From Streptomyces violascens (GTDB lineage Bacteria; Actinomycetota; Actinomycetes; Streptomycetales; Streptomycetaceae), in assembly GCF_014649955.1 (NCBI RefSeq), contig NZ_BMUA01000015.1, forward strand, positions 1 to 64,000: DNA of 64,000 bases, written 5' to 3'. Of the stretch, positions 44,661 to 52,150 are shown in pieces. Within the stretch, counting starts at the first letter, position 1; every line of letters begins with the position of its first letter. Both the position numbers and the translations under genes were made by a program. The notes below the pieces were generated by a model, which was not told the origin of the DNA, did no database searches, and worked only from the letters and a program-made list of their open reading frames with translations.

Positions 44661-45767
44661 GTGGCAGTCGTCGATGTATCCGAAGAGCTGAAGTCCCTCT
44701 CCTCGACCATGGGGTCGATCGAGGCCGTCCTGGACCTCGACACGATGAGGGCAGATATTGCTGCGCTCGAAGAGCAGGCGGCCGCCCCGTCCCTCTGGGA
44801 CGACCCGGAGGCGGCGCAGAAGATCACCAGCAAGCTTTCGCACCTCCAGGCCGAGCTGCGCAAGACCGAGGCCCTGCGCGGCCGGATCGACGACCTCGGG
44901 GTGCTCTTCGAGCTCGCCGAGGAGATGGACGACCCGGACACCCGCACCGAGGCCGAGGCCGAGCTGGAGTCCGTGCGCAAGGCGCTGGACGAGATGGAGG
45001 TCCGTACCCTCCTGTCCGGCGAGTACGACTCCCGCGAGGCGCTGGTCAACATCCGCGCCGAGGCCGGCGGCGTCGACGCCTCCGACTTCGCCGAGCGCCT
45101 CCAGCGCATGTACCTGCGCTGGGCCGAGCGCCACGGCTACAAGACCGAGGTGTACGAGACCTCGTACGCGGAAGAGGCCGGCATCAAGTCGACCACCTTC
45201 GTCGTCAGCGCGCCCTACGCCTACGGCACGCTCTCCGTGGAGCAGGGCACGCACCGCCTGGTCCGCATCTCGCCCTTCGACAACCAGGGCCGCCGCCAGA
45301 CGTCCTTCGCCGGCGTCGAGGTGCTGCCGGTCGTCGAGCAGTCCGACCACGTCGAGATCGACGAGTCCGAGCTGCGCATCGACGTGTACCGCGCATCGGG
45401 CCCGGGCGGCCAGGGCGTCAACACCACGGACTCCGCGGTCCGCATCACGCACATCCCGACCGGCATCGTGGTCTCCTGCCAGAACGAGCGCTCGCAGATC
45501 CAGAACAAGGCGAGCGCCATGAATGTCCTCCAGGCCAAGCTCCTCGAGCGCCGCCGCCAGGAGGAGCAGGCGCTGATGGACTCGCTCAAGGGCGACGGCG
45601 GCAACTCCTGGGGCAACCAGATGCGTTCGTACGTCCTGCACCCGTACCAGATGGTCAAGGACCTGCGCACCGAGTTCGAGGTCGGCAACCCGCAGGCGGT
45701 TCTCGACGGCGAGATCGACGGCTTCCTCGAAGCGGGCATCCGCTGGCGCAAGCAGCAGGAGAAGTAG
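44661..45767 (+). CDS. prfB: Peptide chain release factor 2
   Basis: A 368-residue class I release factor that ends translation at UGA and UAA codons. It has the GGQ loop in SGPGGQGVNTTDSAVRIT that catalyses peptide release, the SPF recognition motif in VRISPFDNQGRRQTSF, and HIPTGIVVSCQNERSQ. A single uninterrupted frame encodes the protein, so the autoregulatory +1 frameshift known from many other bacteria is absent. It starts with GTG at 44661, seven bases after a TACGCT -10 box (44649-44654), and lacks a Shine-Dalgarno sequence, so it is probably a leaderless message. A terminator follows at 45800. The MITE-like palindrome separates it from pkaB. Confidence 0.97.
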   Translation: MAVVDVSEELKSLSSTMGSIEAVLDLDTMRADIAALEEQAAAPSLWDDPEAAQKITSKLSHLQAELRKTEALRGRIDDLGVLFELAEEMDDPDTRTEAEAELESVRKALDEMEVRTLLSGEYDSREALVNIRAEAGGVDASDFAERLQRMYLRWAERHGYKTEVYETSYAEEAGIKSTTFVVSAPYAYGTLSVEQGTHRLVRISPFDNQGRRQTSFAGVEVLPVVEQSDHVEIDESELRIDVYRASGPGGQGVNTTDSAVRITHIPTGIVVSCQNERSQIQNKASAMNVLQAKLLERRRQEEQALMDSLKGDGGNSWGNQMRSYVLHPYQMVKDLRTEFEVGNPQAVLDGEIDGFLEAGIRWRKQQEK

Positions 45768-45799
45768 GCCTGTTGCGCGCACGCTGTGAGCGCACCAAG

Positions 45800-45830
45800 A
45801 CGCCGGGTCCCGAAAAGGGGACCCGGCGTT
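45800..45830 (+). terminator. prfB terminator
   Basis: An 11-base perfect stem, ACGCCGGGTCC with GGACCCGGCGT, around a short A-rich loop, followed by TTTCCC. It lies 32 bases after the prfB stop codon. Confidence 0.85.
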
Positions 45831-46206
45831 TCCCGTTGTGGTGGTTGCGTGTGCCCGAGGTGGCGGTTCGGTAGCGGGGCGGGGCGAGAACATGTCCTGC
45901 GGCCGAATTCGCTGGCGCAAGCGGGAATTGAGCGACTCGGCGCTTTGTCGACATCCGAACTCCCCTGCGGAAGGCGTCAGTTCCGGTCTTCTGTCACAGT
46001 CGTATTCCCGTACGCCCGGCAAGTAGGGCGATTTCGGGCATTGCGTACGCAACGACCTTGACGCGATCTTTAAAACTGGCAAAGCTAACGCGCGGCATGC
46101 GTATCTCTGGGGCGCGTGTGACGGGGGAGGGGCTCAATCGCTCTCCCCGGCGTTGCCGCCCCGGGCGCTGCTCCACGACGAGACAGCTACTGGGGGTAGC
46201 AGGCAG
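45831..46206 (+). promoter_or_regulatory. Promoter region of the collagen-like surface protein gene
   Basis: The stretch contains no ORF worth calling. Near its end it is unusually AT-rich for this chromosome (about 46060-46090). A TTGACG (46058-46063) with an AAAGCT 17 bases later is a candidate promoter. Just upstream of the -35 lies the perfect 12-base palindrome TTGCGTACGCAA (46041-46052), a likely operator. Confidence 0.5.
46041..46052. promoter_or_regulatory. Perfect 12-base palindrome upstream of the surface protein gene
   Basis: TTGCGTACGCAA is identical on both strands and ends five bases before the TTGACG -35 candidate. Its half-site TTGCGT is the same as in the TetR operator at 30697, but without the four-base spacer, so I do not claim the same regulator. 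Confidence 0.45.
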
Positions 46207-47136
46207 ATGACCAAGAACACGCGGGTCCGCGTCGCGCGGATAGCAGCCGGTGCGGTGATTGCCGCCGGCGCGTCCCTGACCGCCGCGGGGGCGGCCCAGG
46301 CCGTCGGCTTCGACTCCAATGACGGCAAGGCCAAGAGCACCTTCGACGAGCCCTGCATCCCGGGTACGCCGCTGTGCGACACCACGGGCGGCCAGACGAC
46401 CGGTTCGACCACCGACGGTACGACCGGTTCCACCACCTCGGCAGGCACCACGGGCTCGACCACCTCTTCGGGCACGACCGGCTCGACCACCTCTTCGGGC
46501 ACGACCGGTTCGACCACCTCCGAGGGCACCACGGGCTCGACCACGTCGGGCACCACCGGCTCCACGACCTCCGGTACCTCGGGCGCCACGGGCTCCACGA
46601 CCTCTGGTACCTCGGGCACCACGGGGTCGACGACCTCGGGCACCTCCGGCACCACGGGGTCCACCACGTCCGGTACCTCGGGCACCTCGGGCACCACCGG
46701 ATCCACCACCTCCGGTACCTCGGGCAGCACCGGGTCCACCGGTTCCACCGGTTCGACGGGCTCCACGGGCAGCACCGGTTCCACGGGCTCGACCGGTTCC
46801 ACCGGCAGCACGGGTTCGACGGGGTCGACCGGTTCCACCGGCAGCACCGGCTCCACGGGCAGCACCGGCTCGACCGGGTCCACCGGTTCGACGGGCTCCA
46901 CGGGCAGCACCGGTTCCACGGGCTCGACCGGTTCCACGGGCACCACCGGCAACACCGGCACCAACCCCGACACCGTCGGGTCGCAGCCGGTCGAGCAGGG
47001 CAAGCAGAAGGAGGAGCTCGCCGCCACCGGTGCGGGCGGGACCACCTTCCTGCTGATCGGCGCCGCGACCATGATCGCGGGTGGCATCGGCTTCCGCTTC
47101 ATGCCGCGCCTCGCGGGCGGTCGTAACGTCGCGTAA
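46207..47136 (+). CDS. Sortase-type cell-surface protein with Gly-Ser-Thr collagen-like repeats
   Basis: A 309-residue secreted protein. Residues 1-35 are a signal peptide ending AGAAQA; a short region with two cysteines (CIPGTPLC) follows. Most of the mature protein is Gly/Ser/Thr repeat: first irregular GTTGSTTSGTSG units, then 24 perfect GST triplets (46723-46938) and GTTGNTGTN. Glycine at every third position is the collagen rule, and Thr in the third position can be glycosylated. The C-terminus has LAATG, a LAxTG sortase E signal, then a hydrophobic segment and a basic tail (RLAGGRNVA). It should be anchored covalently to peptidoglycan. It is flanked by terminators, so it is a single-gene unit. 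Function is unknown; adhesion or spacing of wall layers is plausible. Confidence 0.88.
   Translation: MTKNTRVRVARIAAGAVIAAGASLTAAGAAQAVGFDSNDGKAKSTFDEPCIPGTPLCDTTGGQTTGSTTDGTTGSTTSAGTTGSTTSSGTTGSTTSSGTTGSTTSEGTTGSTTSGTTGSTTSGTSGATGSTTSGTSGTTGSTTSGTSGTTGSTTSGTSGTSGTTGSTTSGTSGSTGSTGSTGSTGSTGSTGSTGSTGSTGSTGSTGSTGSTGSTGSTGSTGSTGSTGSTGSTGSTGSTGSTGSTGTTGNTGTNPDTVGSQPVEQGKQKEELAATGAGGTTFLLIGAATMIAGGIGFRFMPRLAGGRNVA
46723..46938 (+). repeat. 24 tandem 9-base units encoding Gly-Ser-Thr
   Basis: Each 9-base unit encodes Gly-Ser-Thr, with synonymous codon changes (GGC/GGT/GGG, TCC/TCG/AGC, ACC/ACG) mixed along the array. Every unit is intact. The synonymous variation indicates the amino acid pattern is maintained despite DNA drift, but the array is also a likely source of length variation between strains. 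Confidence 0.85.
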
Positions 47137-47151
47137 GCAGTAGCTGACGCA

Positions 47152-47192
47152 GAAGAGGGCCCCGGGTGCGTTCTGCACCCGGGGCCCTCTTC
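47152..47192. terminator. Bidirectional terminator between the surface protein and the small membrane protein
   Basis: An 18-base perfect stem, GAAGAGGGCCCCGGGTGC with GCACCCGGGGCCCTCTTC, around a GTTCT loop, between convergent genes ending at 47136 and 47210. It is one of the strongest hairpins in the window. Confidence 0.9.
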
Positions 47193-47209
47193 GTGTACGG
47201 ACCGACGGA

Positions 47210-47401
47210 TCAGACGGTCTGGTGGGCCAGCAGGGCGAAGGCCGCTATCAGGACGATCAGGAGCGTCACCAGTGCCGCCGGGCTCAGGGCTCCCCACTGG
47301 CTCTCCTGCTGCAGGCGCTCCCGGTTCGCCCGGCAGACACGGCAGCGGCCCTCGCTCACGGGCGCCGCGCAGTTGGCGCACACCAATCGGTCATAGGTCA
47401 T
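47210..47401 (-). CDS. Small zinc-ribbon membrane protein
   Basis: A predicted protein of 63 residues starting MTYDRLVCANCAAPVSEGRCRVCR. Two cysteine pairs (CANC and CRVC, residues 8-11 and 21-24) form a zinc-ribbon-like knuckle, and residues 41-60 are one transmembrane helix (ALVTLLIVLIAAFALLA). The ATG at 47401 has an excellent GGGAGGAGGAGAG ribosome-binding site directly upstream, which strongly supports expression despite the small size. It is convergent with the surface-protein gene. I do not recognise a named family; a small membrane anchor with metal-binding cytoplasmic head is all that can be said. Confidence 0.75.
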   Translation of the reverse strand: MTYDRLVCANCAAPVSEGRCRVCRANRERLQQESQWGALSPAALVTLLIVLIAAFALLAHQTV

Positions 47402-47636
47402 GCGCTCTCCTCCTCCCGCGCGGCGGAGCCGGCGCATACAGCGTTCAACCCGCTATCTCTCCGCTCAACGCTCAGGGAAACGCAACCGTTCCCCCTACCA
47501 CTGTGCCAGCTCCCGCGCGTTTCGGCGCGCCCCGCCTGATTCATCCCGGTCCGGGCCCCCGACTCAAGGGACATAAGGTGCATCCCCAGACGTGGCCTGC
47601 GCGGGCTCGTCCCGTTCGCGTAAGGTCACGCACACC

Positions 47637-47642
47637 TATACT
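47637..47642 (+). promoter_or_regulatory. -10 element of the ftsEX operon
   Basis: TATACT at 47637-47642, preceded 16 bases upstream by TTCGCG, is the best promoter candidate before ftsE; the GTG start at 47666 follows after 23 bases. Confidence 0.5.
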
Positions 47643-47665
47643 CCCGGCCGACCCGTGGTGCACCC

Positions 47666-48355
47666 GTGATCCGATTCGACAATGTCTCCAAGACCTATCC
47701 CAAGCAGAACCGACCAGCCCTGCGGGAAGTCTCCCTCGACATCGAGAAGGGGGAGTTCGTCTTCCTTGTCGGCTCGTCCGGTTCCGGGAAGTCGACCTTC
47801 CTGAGACTCGTCCTGCGTGAAGAGCGTGCCAGCCATGGGCAGGTGCACGTGCTCGGCAAGGACCTGGCCAGGCTCTCCAACTGGAAGGTGCCGCACATGC
47901 GGCGCCAACTGGGCACCGTCTTCCAGGACTTCCGGCTGCTCCCCAACAAGACCGTCGCGGAGAACGTCGCGTTCGCCCAGGAGGTCATCGGCAAGCCGCG
48001 CGGCGAGATCCGCAAGGCCGTGCCGCAGGTGCTCGACCTCGTCGGGCTCGGCGGCAAGGAGGACCGCAGGCCGGGCGAGCTCTCGGGTGGTGAGCAGCAG
48101 CGCGTGGCGATCGCCCGCGCCTTCGTCAACCGGCCCATGCTGCTCATCGCGGACGAGCCGACCGGCAACCTCGACCCGCAGACCTCCGTCGGCATCATGA
48201 AGCTGCTCGACCGGATCAACCGGACCGGCACCACCGTAATCATGGCGACCCACGACCAGAACATCGTCGACCAGATGCGCAAGCGCGTCATCGAGCTGGA
48301 GTCCGGCCGTCTCGTACGAGACCAGGCGCGCGGCGTCTACGGCTACCAGCACTGA
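47666..48355 (+). CDS. ftsE: FtsE cell-division ABC ATPase
   Basis: A 229-residue ABC ATPase starting with GTG. It contains Walker A GSSGSGKSTFL, the Q-loop in TVFQDFRLL, the signature LSGGEQQRVAIARAF, Walker B LLIADEPTGNLDP and the switch histidine in MATHDQ. The sequence is that of FtsE, which together with FtsX forms a non-transporting ABC complex that activates peptidoglycan hydrolases during division and sporulation septation. ftsX follows 46 bases downstream in the same operon. The size and motifs are complete. Confidence 0.96.
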   Translation: MIRFDNVSKTYPKQNRPALREVSLDIEKGEFVFLVGSSGSGKSTFLRLVLREERASHGQVHVLGKDLARLSNWKVPHMRRQLGTVFQDFRLLPNKTVAENVAFAQEVIGKPRGEIRKAVPQVLDLVGLGGKEDRRPGELSGGEQQRVAIARAFVNRPMLLIADEPTGNLDPQTSVGIMKLLDRINRTGTTVIMATHDQNIVDQMRKRVIELESGRLVRDQARGVYGYQH

Positions 48356-48401
48356 GCGCCGTAGAGCACTCGTCGAGCACTGAAAGGCTGAAATCGTCGC
48401 C

Positions 48402-49319
48402 ATGCGCGCTCAGTTCGTACTCTCGGAGATCGGGGTCGGTCTCCGCCGCAACCTGACCATGACGATCGCCGTCGTCGTCTCCGTCGCCCTCTCGCTGGCC
48501 CTGTTCGGCGGTTCGCTGCTGATGCGGGACCAGGTCAACAACATGAAGGGCTACTGGTACGACAAGGTCAACGTCTCGATCTTCCTCTGCAACAAGGCGG
48601 ACGCCGAGAGCGTCGCCAAGTGCGCCAAGGGGGCGGTGACCGCCCAGCAGAAGAAGGACATCGAGGCCGACCTCAAGAAGCTGGACGTCGTCCAGACGGT
48701 GTCGTACGAGTCGGCCGACGAGGCGTTCAAGCACTACAAGGAGCAGTTCGGCAGCTCCCCGATGGGCGGGTCGATCACGCCGGACCAGATGCAGGAGTCC
48801 TTCCGGGTCAAGCTCAAGGACCCGGAGAAGTTCGCCGTGGTCGCCACCGCCTTCGCGGGCCGCGACGGCGTCCAGTCCGTCCAGGACCAGAAGGGCATTC
48901 TGGAGAACCTGTTCGGGCTGCTCAACGGCATGAACATGGCGGCGATCCTGGTCATGTTCGTGATGCTGATCGTCGCGCTGATGCTGATCGTGAACACCGT
49001 GCGCGTCTCCGCCTTCAGCAGGCGGCGCGAAACCGGGATCATGCGTCTGGTGGGCGCCTCCGGCTTCTACATCCAGGCGCCGTTCATCATGGAGGCCGCC
49101 TTCGCCGGGCTGATGGGCGGTGTGGCCGCCGCGGGCTTCCTGGTCGTCGGCCGCTACTTCATGATCGACCACGGGCTCGACCTGGCGCACAAGCTGAACC
49201 TCATCAACTTCATCGGCTGGGACGCGGTGTTGGCCAAGCTGCCGCTCGTGCTCGCGGCCAGTGTCCTGATGCCCGCGCTCGCGGCCTTCTTCGCTCTGCG
49301 CAAGTACCTCAAGGTCTGA
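48402..49319 (+). CDS. ftsX: FtsX membrane subunit of the division complex
   Basis: A 305-residue membrane protein with FtsX topology. There is one transmembrane segment at about residues 20-42, then a large extracytoplasmic domain with two cysteines (CNKADAESVAKC) that should form a disulfide, and then three transmembrane helices in the C-terminal half (NMAAILVMFVMLIVALMLI, AAFAGLMGGVAAAGFLV and a last one near residues 280-300). The segment RRRETGIMRLVGASGFYIQ is the conserved FtsX/MacB cytoplasmic loop. FtsX couples FtsE ATP hydrolysis to cell-wall hydrolases such as RipC-like NlpC/P60 enzymes outside. ATG at 48402, downstream of ftsE. Confidence 0.95.
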   Translation: MRAQFVLSEIGVGLRRNLTMTIAVVVSVALSLALFGGSLLMRDQVNNMKGYWYDKVNVSIFLCNKADAESVAKCAKGAVTAQQKKDIEADLKKLDVVQTVSYESADEAFKHYKEQFGSSPMGGSITPDQMQESFRVKLKDPEKFAVVATAFAGRDGVQSVQDQKGILENLFGLLNGMNMAAILVMFVMLIVALMLIVNTVRVSAFSRRRETGIMRLVGASGFYIQAPFIMEAAFAGLMGGVAAAGFLVVGRYFMIDHGLDLAHKLNLINFIGWDAVLAKLPLVLAASVLMPALAAFFALRKYLKV

Positions 49320-49386
49320 CCCCGCCTGTGACACACGCCCCGGGCGCCGTGGGAGCAACAACCCCTGCGGCGCCCGACGTTTGTCC

Positions 49387-49392
49387 TAGACT
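49387..49392 (+). promoter_or_regulatory. -10 element of the S41 peptidase gene (leaderless)
   Basis: TAGACT at 49387-49392 is followed after seven bases by the ATG at 49400, so the message probably begins at the start codon. No Shine-Dalgarno sequence is present, in agreement with this reading. Confidence 0.55.
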
Positions 49393-49399
49393 CGGCGCC

Positions 49400-50593
49400 A
49401 TGTCTGGCCCGGAGCTCTGTCCCAGGCCCCGCGGCGTGCGCCGCGGGGCGGCTCTGGCATTGGTCTTCGCGAGCGTCCTGGTGACGGCGGCAGCCACCAA
49501 CTGCCTTCCGCAGGAGCAGAGACCCGCCGCTTTACCGGCCGGGAGCGCGGCGGCCGCCCTCGACCCGCGCGAGGGACACACCGCCCGCGGCGGCGACCGC
49601 ACCGCCGAGGACGTGACCCGCGCGGCCGCCGAGGCGCAGGCCGACGGCAAGTCCGCCACCCGCGCCGCCGAGGAGGCCGTGGACCGCAGCGGGGACCGCT
49701 GGGGCGCGGTGTACGACAAGGGCCAGTACGAGCAGTACACGGACGCCCTCGACGGCCGCTACACCGGTGTCGGCCTCTGGGTCGCCCGCACCGCCGACGG
49801 CCGCACCCAGGTGACCCGGGTCCAGTCCGGCGGCCCCGCCGCCCGCGCCGGCGTCGAGGCCGGCGACTTCCTGCGCAGCATCGACCACTGGTCCGCCGAC
49901 GGCCGGCCCGTCACCGAGGCCGTGTCCCGCCTCAGGGGCGACGCGGCGGGCAGCAAGGTCGTCGTCGGCCTTCAGCGCGGCTCCCGCAGCTGGCAGCAGA
50001 CGCTCGGCCGGGCGGTCCTCGACACGGAGGACGTGGCCGTCCAAGAGCTCTCCGCCGAGGTCGTGATGATCAAGGTGACGGCCTTCACCAAGGGCTCCGG
50101 CGAGCGGGTGCGCGCCGCCGTGCGCCGGGCCCCCAAGGACGCCGGGATCCTCCTTGACCTGCGCGGCAACAGCGGCGGCCTGGTCGGCGAGGCCGTCACC
50201 GCCGCCTCCGCCTTCCTCGACGGCGGCCTGGTCGCCACGTACGACGTGCACGGCAAGCAGCAGGCGCTGTACGCGGCCGACGACGGGGACGGCGCGAGAC
50301 CCCTGGTCGTGCTGATCGACGGCGGCACCATGAGCGCGGCGGAACTCCTCACCGGCGCACTCCAGGACCGTGGCCGCGCGGTCACCGTCGGCTCGCGCAC
50401 CTTCGGCAAGGGGTCGGTCCAGATGCCCACCGGCCTCGCGGGCGGCTCGGTCGCCGAGCTGACCGTCGGCCACTACCGCACCCCCTCGGGCCGCGGCCTC
50501 GACGGCAAGGGCATCACCCCCGACCTTCCCGTCACCGACCGCCCCCTCGAACACGCGAAGACCGTCCTGAGCGGTCTGGGCGGCACGTCTTAA
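49400..50593 (+). CDS. S41-family C-terminal processing peptidase
   Basis: A 397-residue exported serine protease. After a hydrophobic signal or anchor segment (about residues 18-36; a cysteine follows, but the lipobox is weak) come a helical region and a PDZ domain with YTGVGLWV and GVEAGDFLRSIDHW. The S41 catalytic domain has ILLDLRGNSGGLVGEAVTAASAF, LVVLIDGGTMSAAELLTGAL with the nucleophile serine, and the lysine in GSRTFGKGSVQMPT. Tail-specific proteases of this type cut envelope proteins near their C-termini. It is located between ftsX and smpB in Streptomyces, likely because of conserved synteny, not shared function. An apparent leaderless promoter drives it. Confidence 0.92.
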   Translation: MSGPELCPRPRGVRRGAALALVFASVLVTAAATNCLPQEQRPAALPAGSAAAALDPREGHTARGGDRTAEDVTRAAAEAQADGKSATRAAEEAVDRSGDRWGAVYDKGQYEQYTDALDGRYTGVGLWVARTADGRTQVTRVQSGGPAARAGVEAGDFLRSIDHWSADGRPVTEAVSRLRGDAAGSKVVVGLQRGSRSWQQTLGRAVLDTEDVAVQELSAEVVMIKVTAFTKGSGERVRAAVRRAPKDAGILLDLRGNSGGLVGEAVTAASAFLDGGLVATYDVHGKQQALYAADDGDGARPLVVLIDGGTMSAAELLTGALQDRGRAVTVGSRTFGKGSVQMPTGLAGGSVAELTVGHYRTPSGRGLDGKGITPDLPVTDRPLEHAKTVLSGLGGTS

Positions 50594-50627
50594 ACCTGTT
50601 GCGCCGGGGTGAGAAAATGGCCGCACT

Positions 50628-51140
50628 ATGGCTAAGAACACGGGCAAGGACAAAGAGAAGGACAGCAAGCGCAAGCTGGTCGCGCAGAACAAGAAGGCAC
50701 GGCACGACTACCTCATCATCGACACCTACGAGTGCGGTCTCGTACTCACCGGTACCGAGGTGAAGTCGCTGCGCCAGGGCCGCGCCTCGCTGGTCGACGG
50801 CTTCGTCCAGATCGACGGCGGCGAGGCCTGGCTGCACAACGTGCACGTGCCGGAGTACGCGCAGGGCACCTGGACCAACCACAGCGCGCGGCGCAAGCGG
50901 AAGCTGCTGCTTCACCGGGTCGAGATCGACAAGCTGGAGTCGAAGTCGGGGGAGTCGGGCCACACGATCGTGCCCCTTGCGCTGTACTTCAAGGACGGCC
51001 GGGCCAAGATCGAGATCGCGCTGGCCAAGGGCAAGAAGGAGTACGACAAGCGGCAGACGCTGCGTGAGAAGCAGGACCGACGCGAGACGGACCGCGCCAT
51101 CTCGGCGGTCAAGCGCAAGGAGCGGGCGAGCCTGCGCTAG
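50628..51140 (+). CDS. smpB: SsrA-binding protein SmpB
   Basis: A 170-residue SmpB, the partner of tmRNA in trans-translation, which rescues ribosomes stalled on broken messages. The body contains NKKARHDYLIIDTYECGLVL, TGTEVKSLRQGRASLVDGF, the GEAWLHNVHVPEY segment, and the C-terminal RREKQDRRETDRA-type basic tail that enters the mRNA channel. A 14-residue Lys-rich extension precedes the core, as in other actinobacteria. The tmRNA gene itself lies 102 bases downstream on the same strand, the usual arrangement. Confidence 0.97.
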   Translation: MAKNTGKDKEKDSKRKLVAQNKKARHDYLIIDTYECGLVLTGTEVKSLRQGRASLVDGFVQIDGGEAWLHNVHVPEYAQGTWTNHSARRKRKLLLHRVEIDKLESKSGESGHTIVPLALYFKDGRAKIEIALAKGKKEYDKRQTLREKQDRRETDRAISAVKRKERASLR

Positions 51141-51242
51141 GCAGGCAGCGGCCCGCGCGGAATAGGCTGGCACCCTCGGGCGTTGGTCACGTACGATGGC
51201 ATCAGCCCCTCACCGCAGGGGCGCCTTTTGAAAACACCACAT

Positions 51243-51609
51243 GGGGATGATCGGTTTCGACAGCGGATGTCGAAGCAGGGGAAGCGTGTCGAGGAAGCGG
51301 CAATGATCTCGTAAACCATATGTCGCAAACAATAATCGCCAACACCAAGCGCGATTCCTTCGCCCTCGCTGCCTAAGTAGCGACTTGCGAAGTGTCAGCC
51401 CGGGGCTGTTCCCGACCCGGATCCTGGCATCAGCTAGGGAACTAAACTTCTAGACCCGGTCACGGGGTCTAGAAGGAAATCAAACAGTGGCTGGGCCCGT
51501 CGGCGACTTGTTCGCGTGATTGCCGGGGCCGAGAAAATCGCAGCGAACTGCACACGGAGAAGCCCTGTTTTTGCACCGTTGGACGCGGGTTCGATTCCCG
51601 CCATCTCCA
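51243..51609 (+). ncRNA. ssrA: tmRNA (SsrA)
   Basis: The 5' end GGGGATGATCGGTTTCGACA and the 3' tRNA-like end GGACGCGGGTTCGATTCCCG followed by CCATCTCC form the alanine-type acceptor, T-arm and pseudoknot-rich body of tmRNA. The acceptor GGGGATG pairs with CATCTCC (one G-U). CCA is not encoded and must be added. The resume codon GCC at 51338 begins the tag ANTKRDSFALAA, ending with TAA at 51374-51376. The tag ends in the protease-recognised ALAA. Pseudoknot segments such as CTAGACCC with GGGTCTAG are visible around 51450-51475. A strong terminator follows. Confidence 0.95.
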
Positions 51610-51626
51610 CAATTCCCATGTAGGCG

Positions 51627-51656
51627 AAGGCCCCGCTGTTCCGACAGCGGGGCCTT
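51627..51656. terminator. Terminator of ssrA and the convergent membrane protein gene
   Basis: AAGGCCCCGCTGT and ACAGCGGGGCCTT pair perfectly over 13 bases around a TCCG tetraloop, ending in TTTG. It lies 17 bases after tmRNA and 20 bases before the stop of the convergent gene at 51677. Confidence 0.9.
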
Positions 51657-51676
51657 TGTCGTGCCCGGGGCCGGGG

Positions 51677-52096
51677 TCAGGCGACCGGCTGGCCGGTCAG
51701 CATGCCGAGGAGCTGGTCCATCTCGTTGCGCCACAGGCGGTGGACGTTCATGCGGGTCGGCTTCGGCTGTCCTGGCAGCTGGCAGCGGAACGAGCTCCAC
51801 AGTGTGTTCCGCCGTACGTCACTGATCATCCGCATCGCCTCGGCCGGCGGGATAGCCGTGACGATCTCCTGCGGGCGGTTGTTCCAGCGGCTGGCCCGGT
51901 GCAGCAGCACGGCCTGCTGGGTCACGGTGATGAAGTAGTACGACAGGAAGCACTGGCCTATGACGCCGAGCATGCTCATCAGCCAGACGCTGGGGCCCGC
52001 CACCGCCTGGATCATGACGATCGGACGGTCCTGCGGATTGGCCTGCGCGATCGCCTCGGCGACCTGTTGCTGGATGGTCGACTTCTTCATGGCCAT
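51677..52096 (-). CDS. Small conserved membrane protein, unknown function
   Basis: A 139-residue protein starting MAMKKSTIQQQVAEAIAQAN. One hydrophobic stretch (about residues 35-62, PSVWLMSMLGVIGQCFLSYYFITVTQQAVLL) may form one or two membrane segments; the rest is soluble and ends in RNEMDQLLGMLTGQPVA. I do not recognise a named domain. Codon use and a start with a GAAGG-type site on the minus strand support a real gene. It may be related to the small Streptomyces proteins found beside ssrA, but nothing in the sequence reveals its role. Confidence 0.7.
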   Translation of the reverse strand: MAMKKSTIQQQVAEAIAQANPQDRPIVMIQAVAGPSVWLMSMLGVIGQCFLSYYFITVTQQAVLLHRASRWNNRPQEIVTAIPPAEAMRMISDVRRNTLWSSFRCQLPGQPKPTRMNVHRLWRNEMDQLLGMLTGQPVA

Positions 52097-52150
52097 GGGG
52101 ATGGGCCTTCCTGATACGTGGTCATGCTCAAGCGGAGGGGGACGTCCCGC

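Noticed and set aside
44661..45767. Programmed frameshift in prfB
   Set aside because: The coding frame is continuous from the GTG with no in-frame early UGA.
46153..47136. CRISPR-like regular repeats in the Gly-Ser-Thr region
   Set aside because: The repeats are 9-base codon triplets in frame within a secreted protein, without spacers or cas genes.
51434..51619. Minus-strand frame containing MAGIEPASNGAKTGLL
   Set aside because: It is the known spurious frame read from the 3' tRNA-like end of tmRNA.
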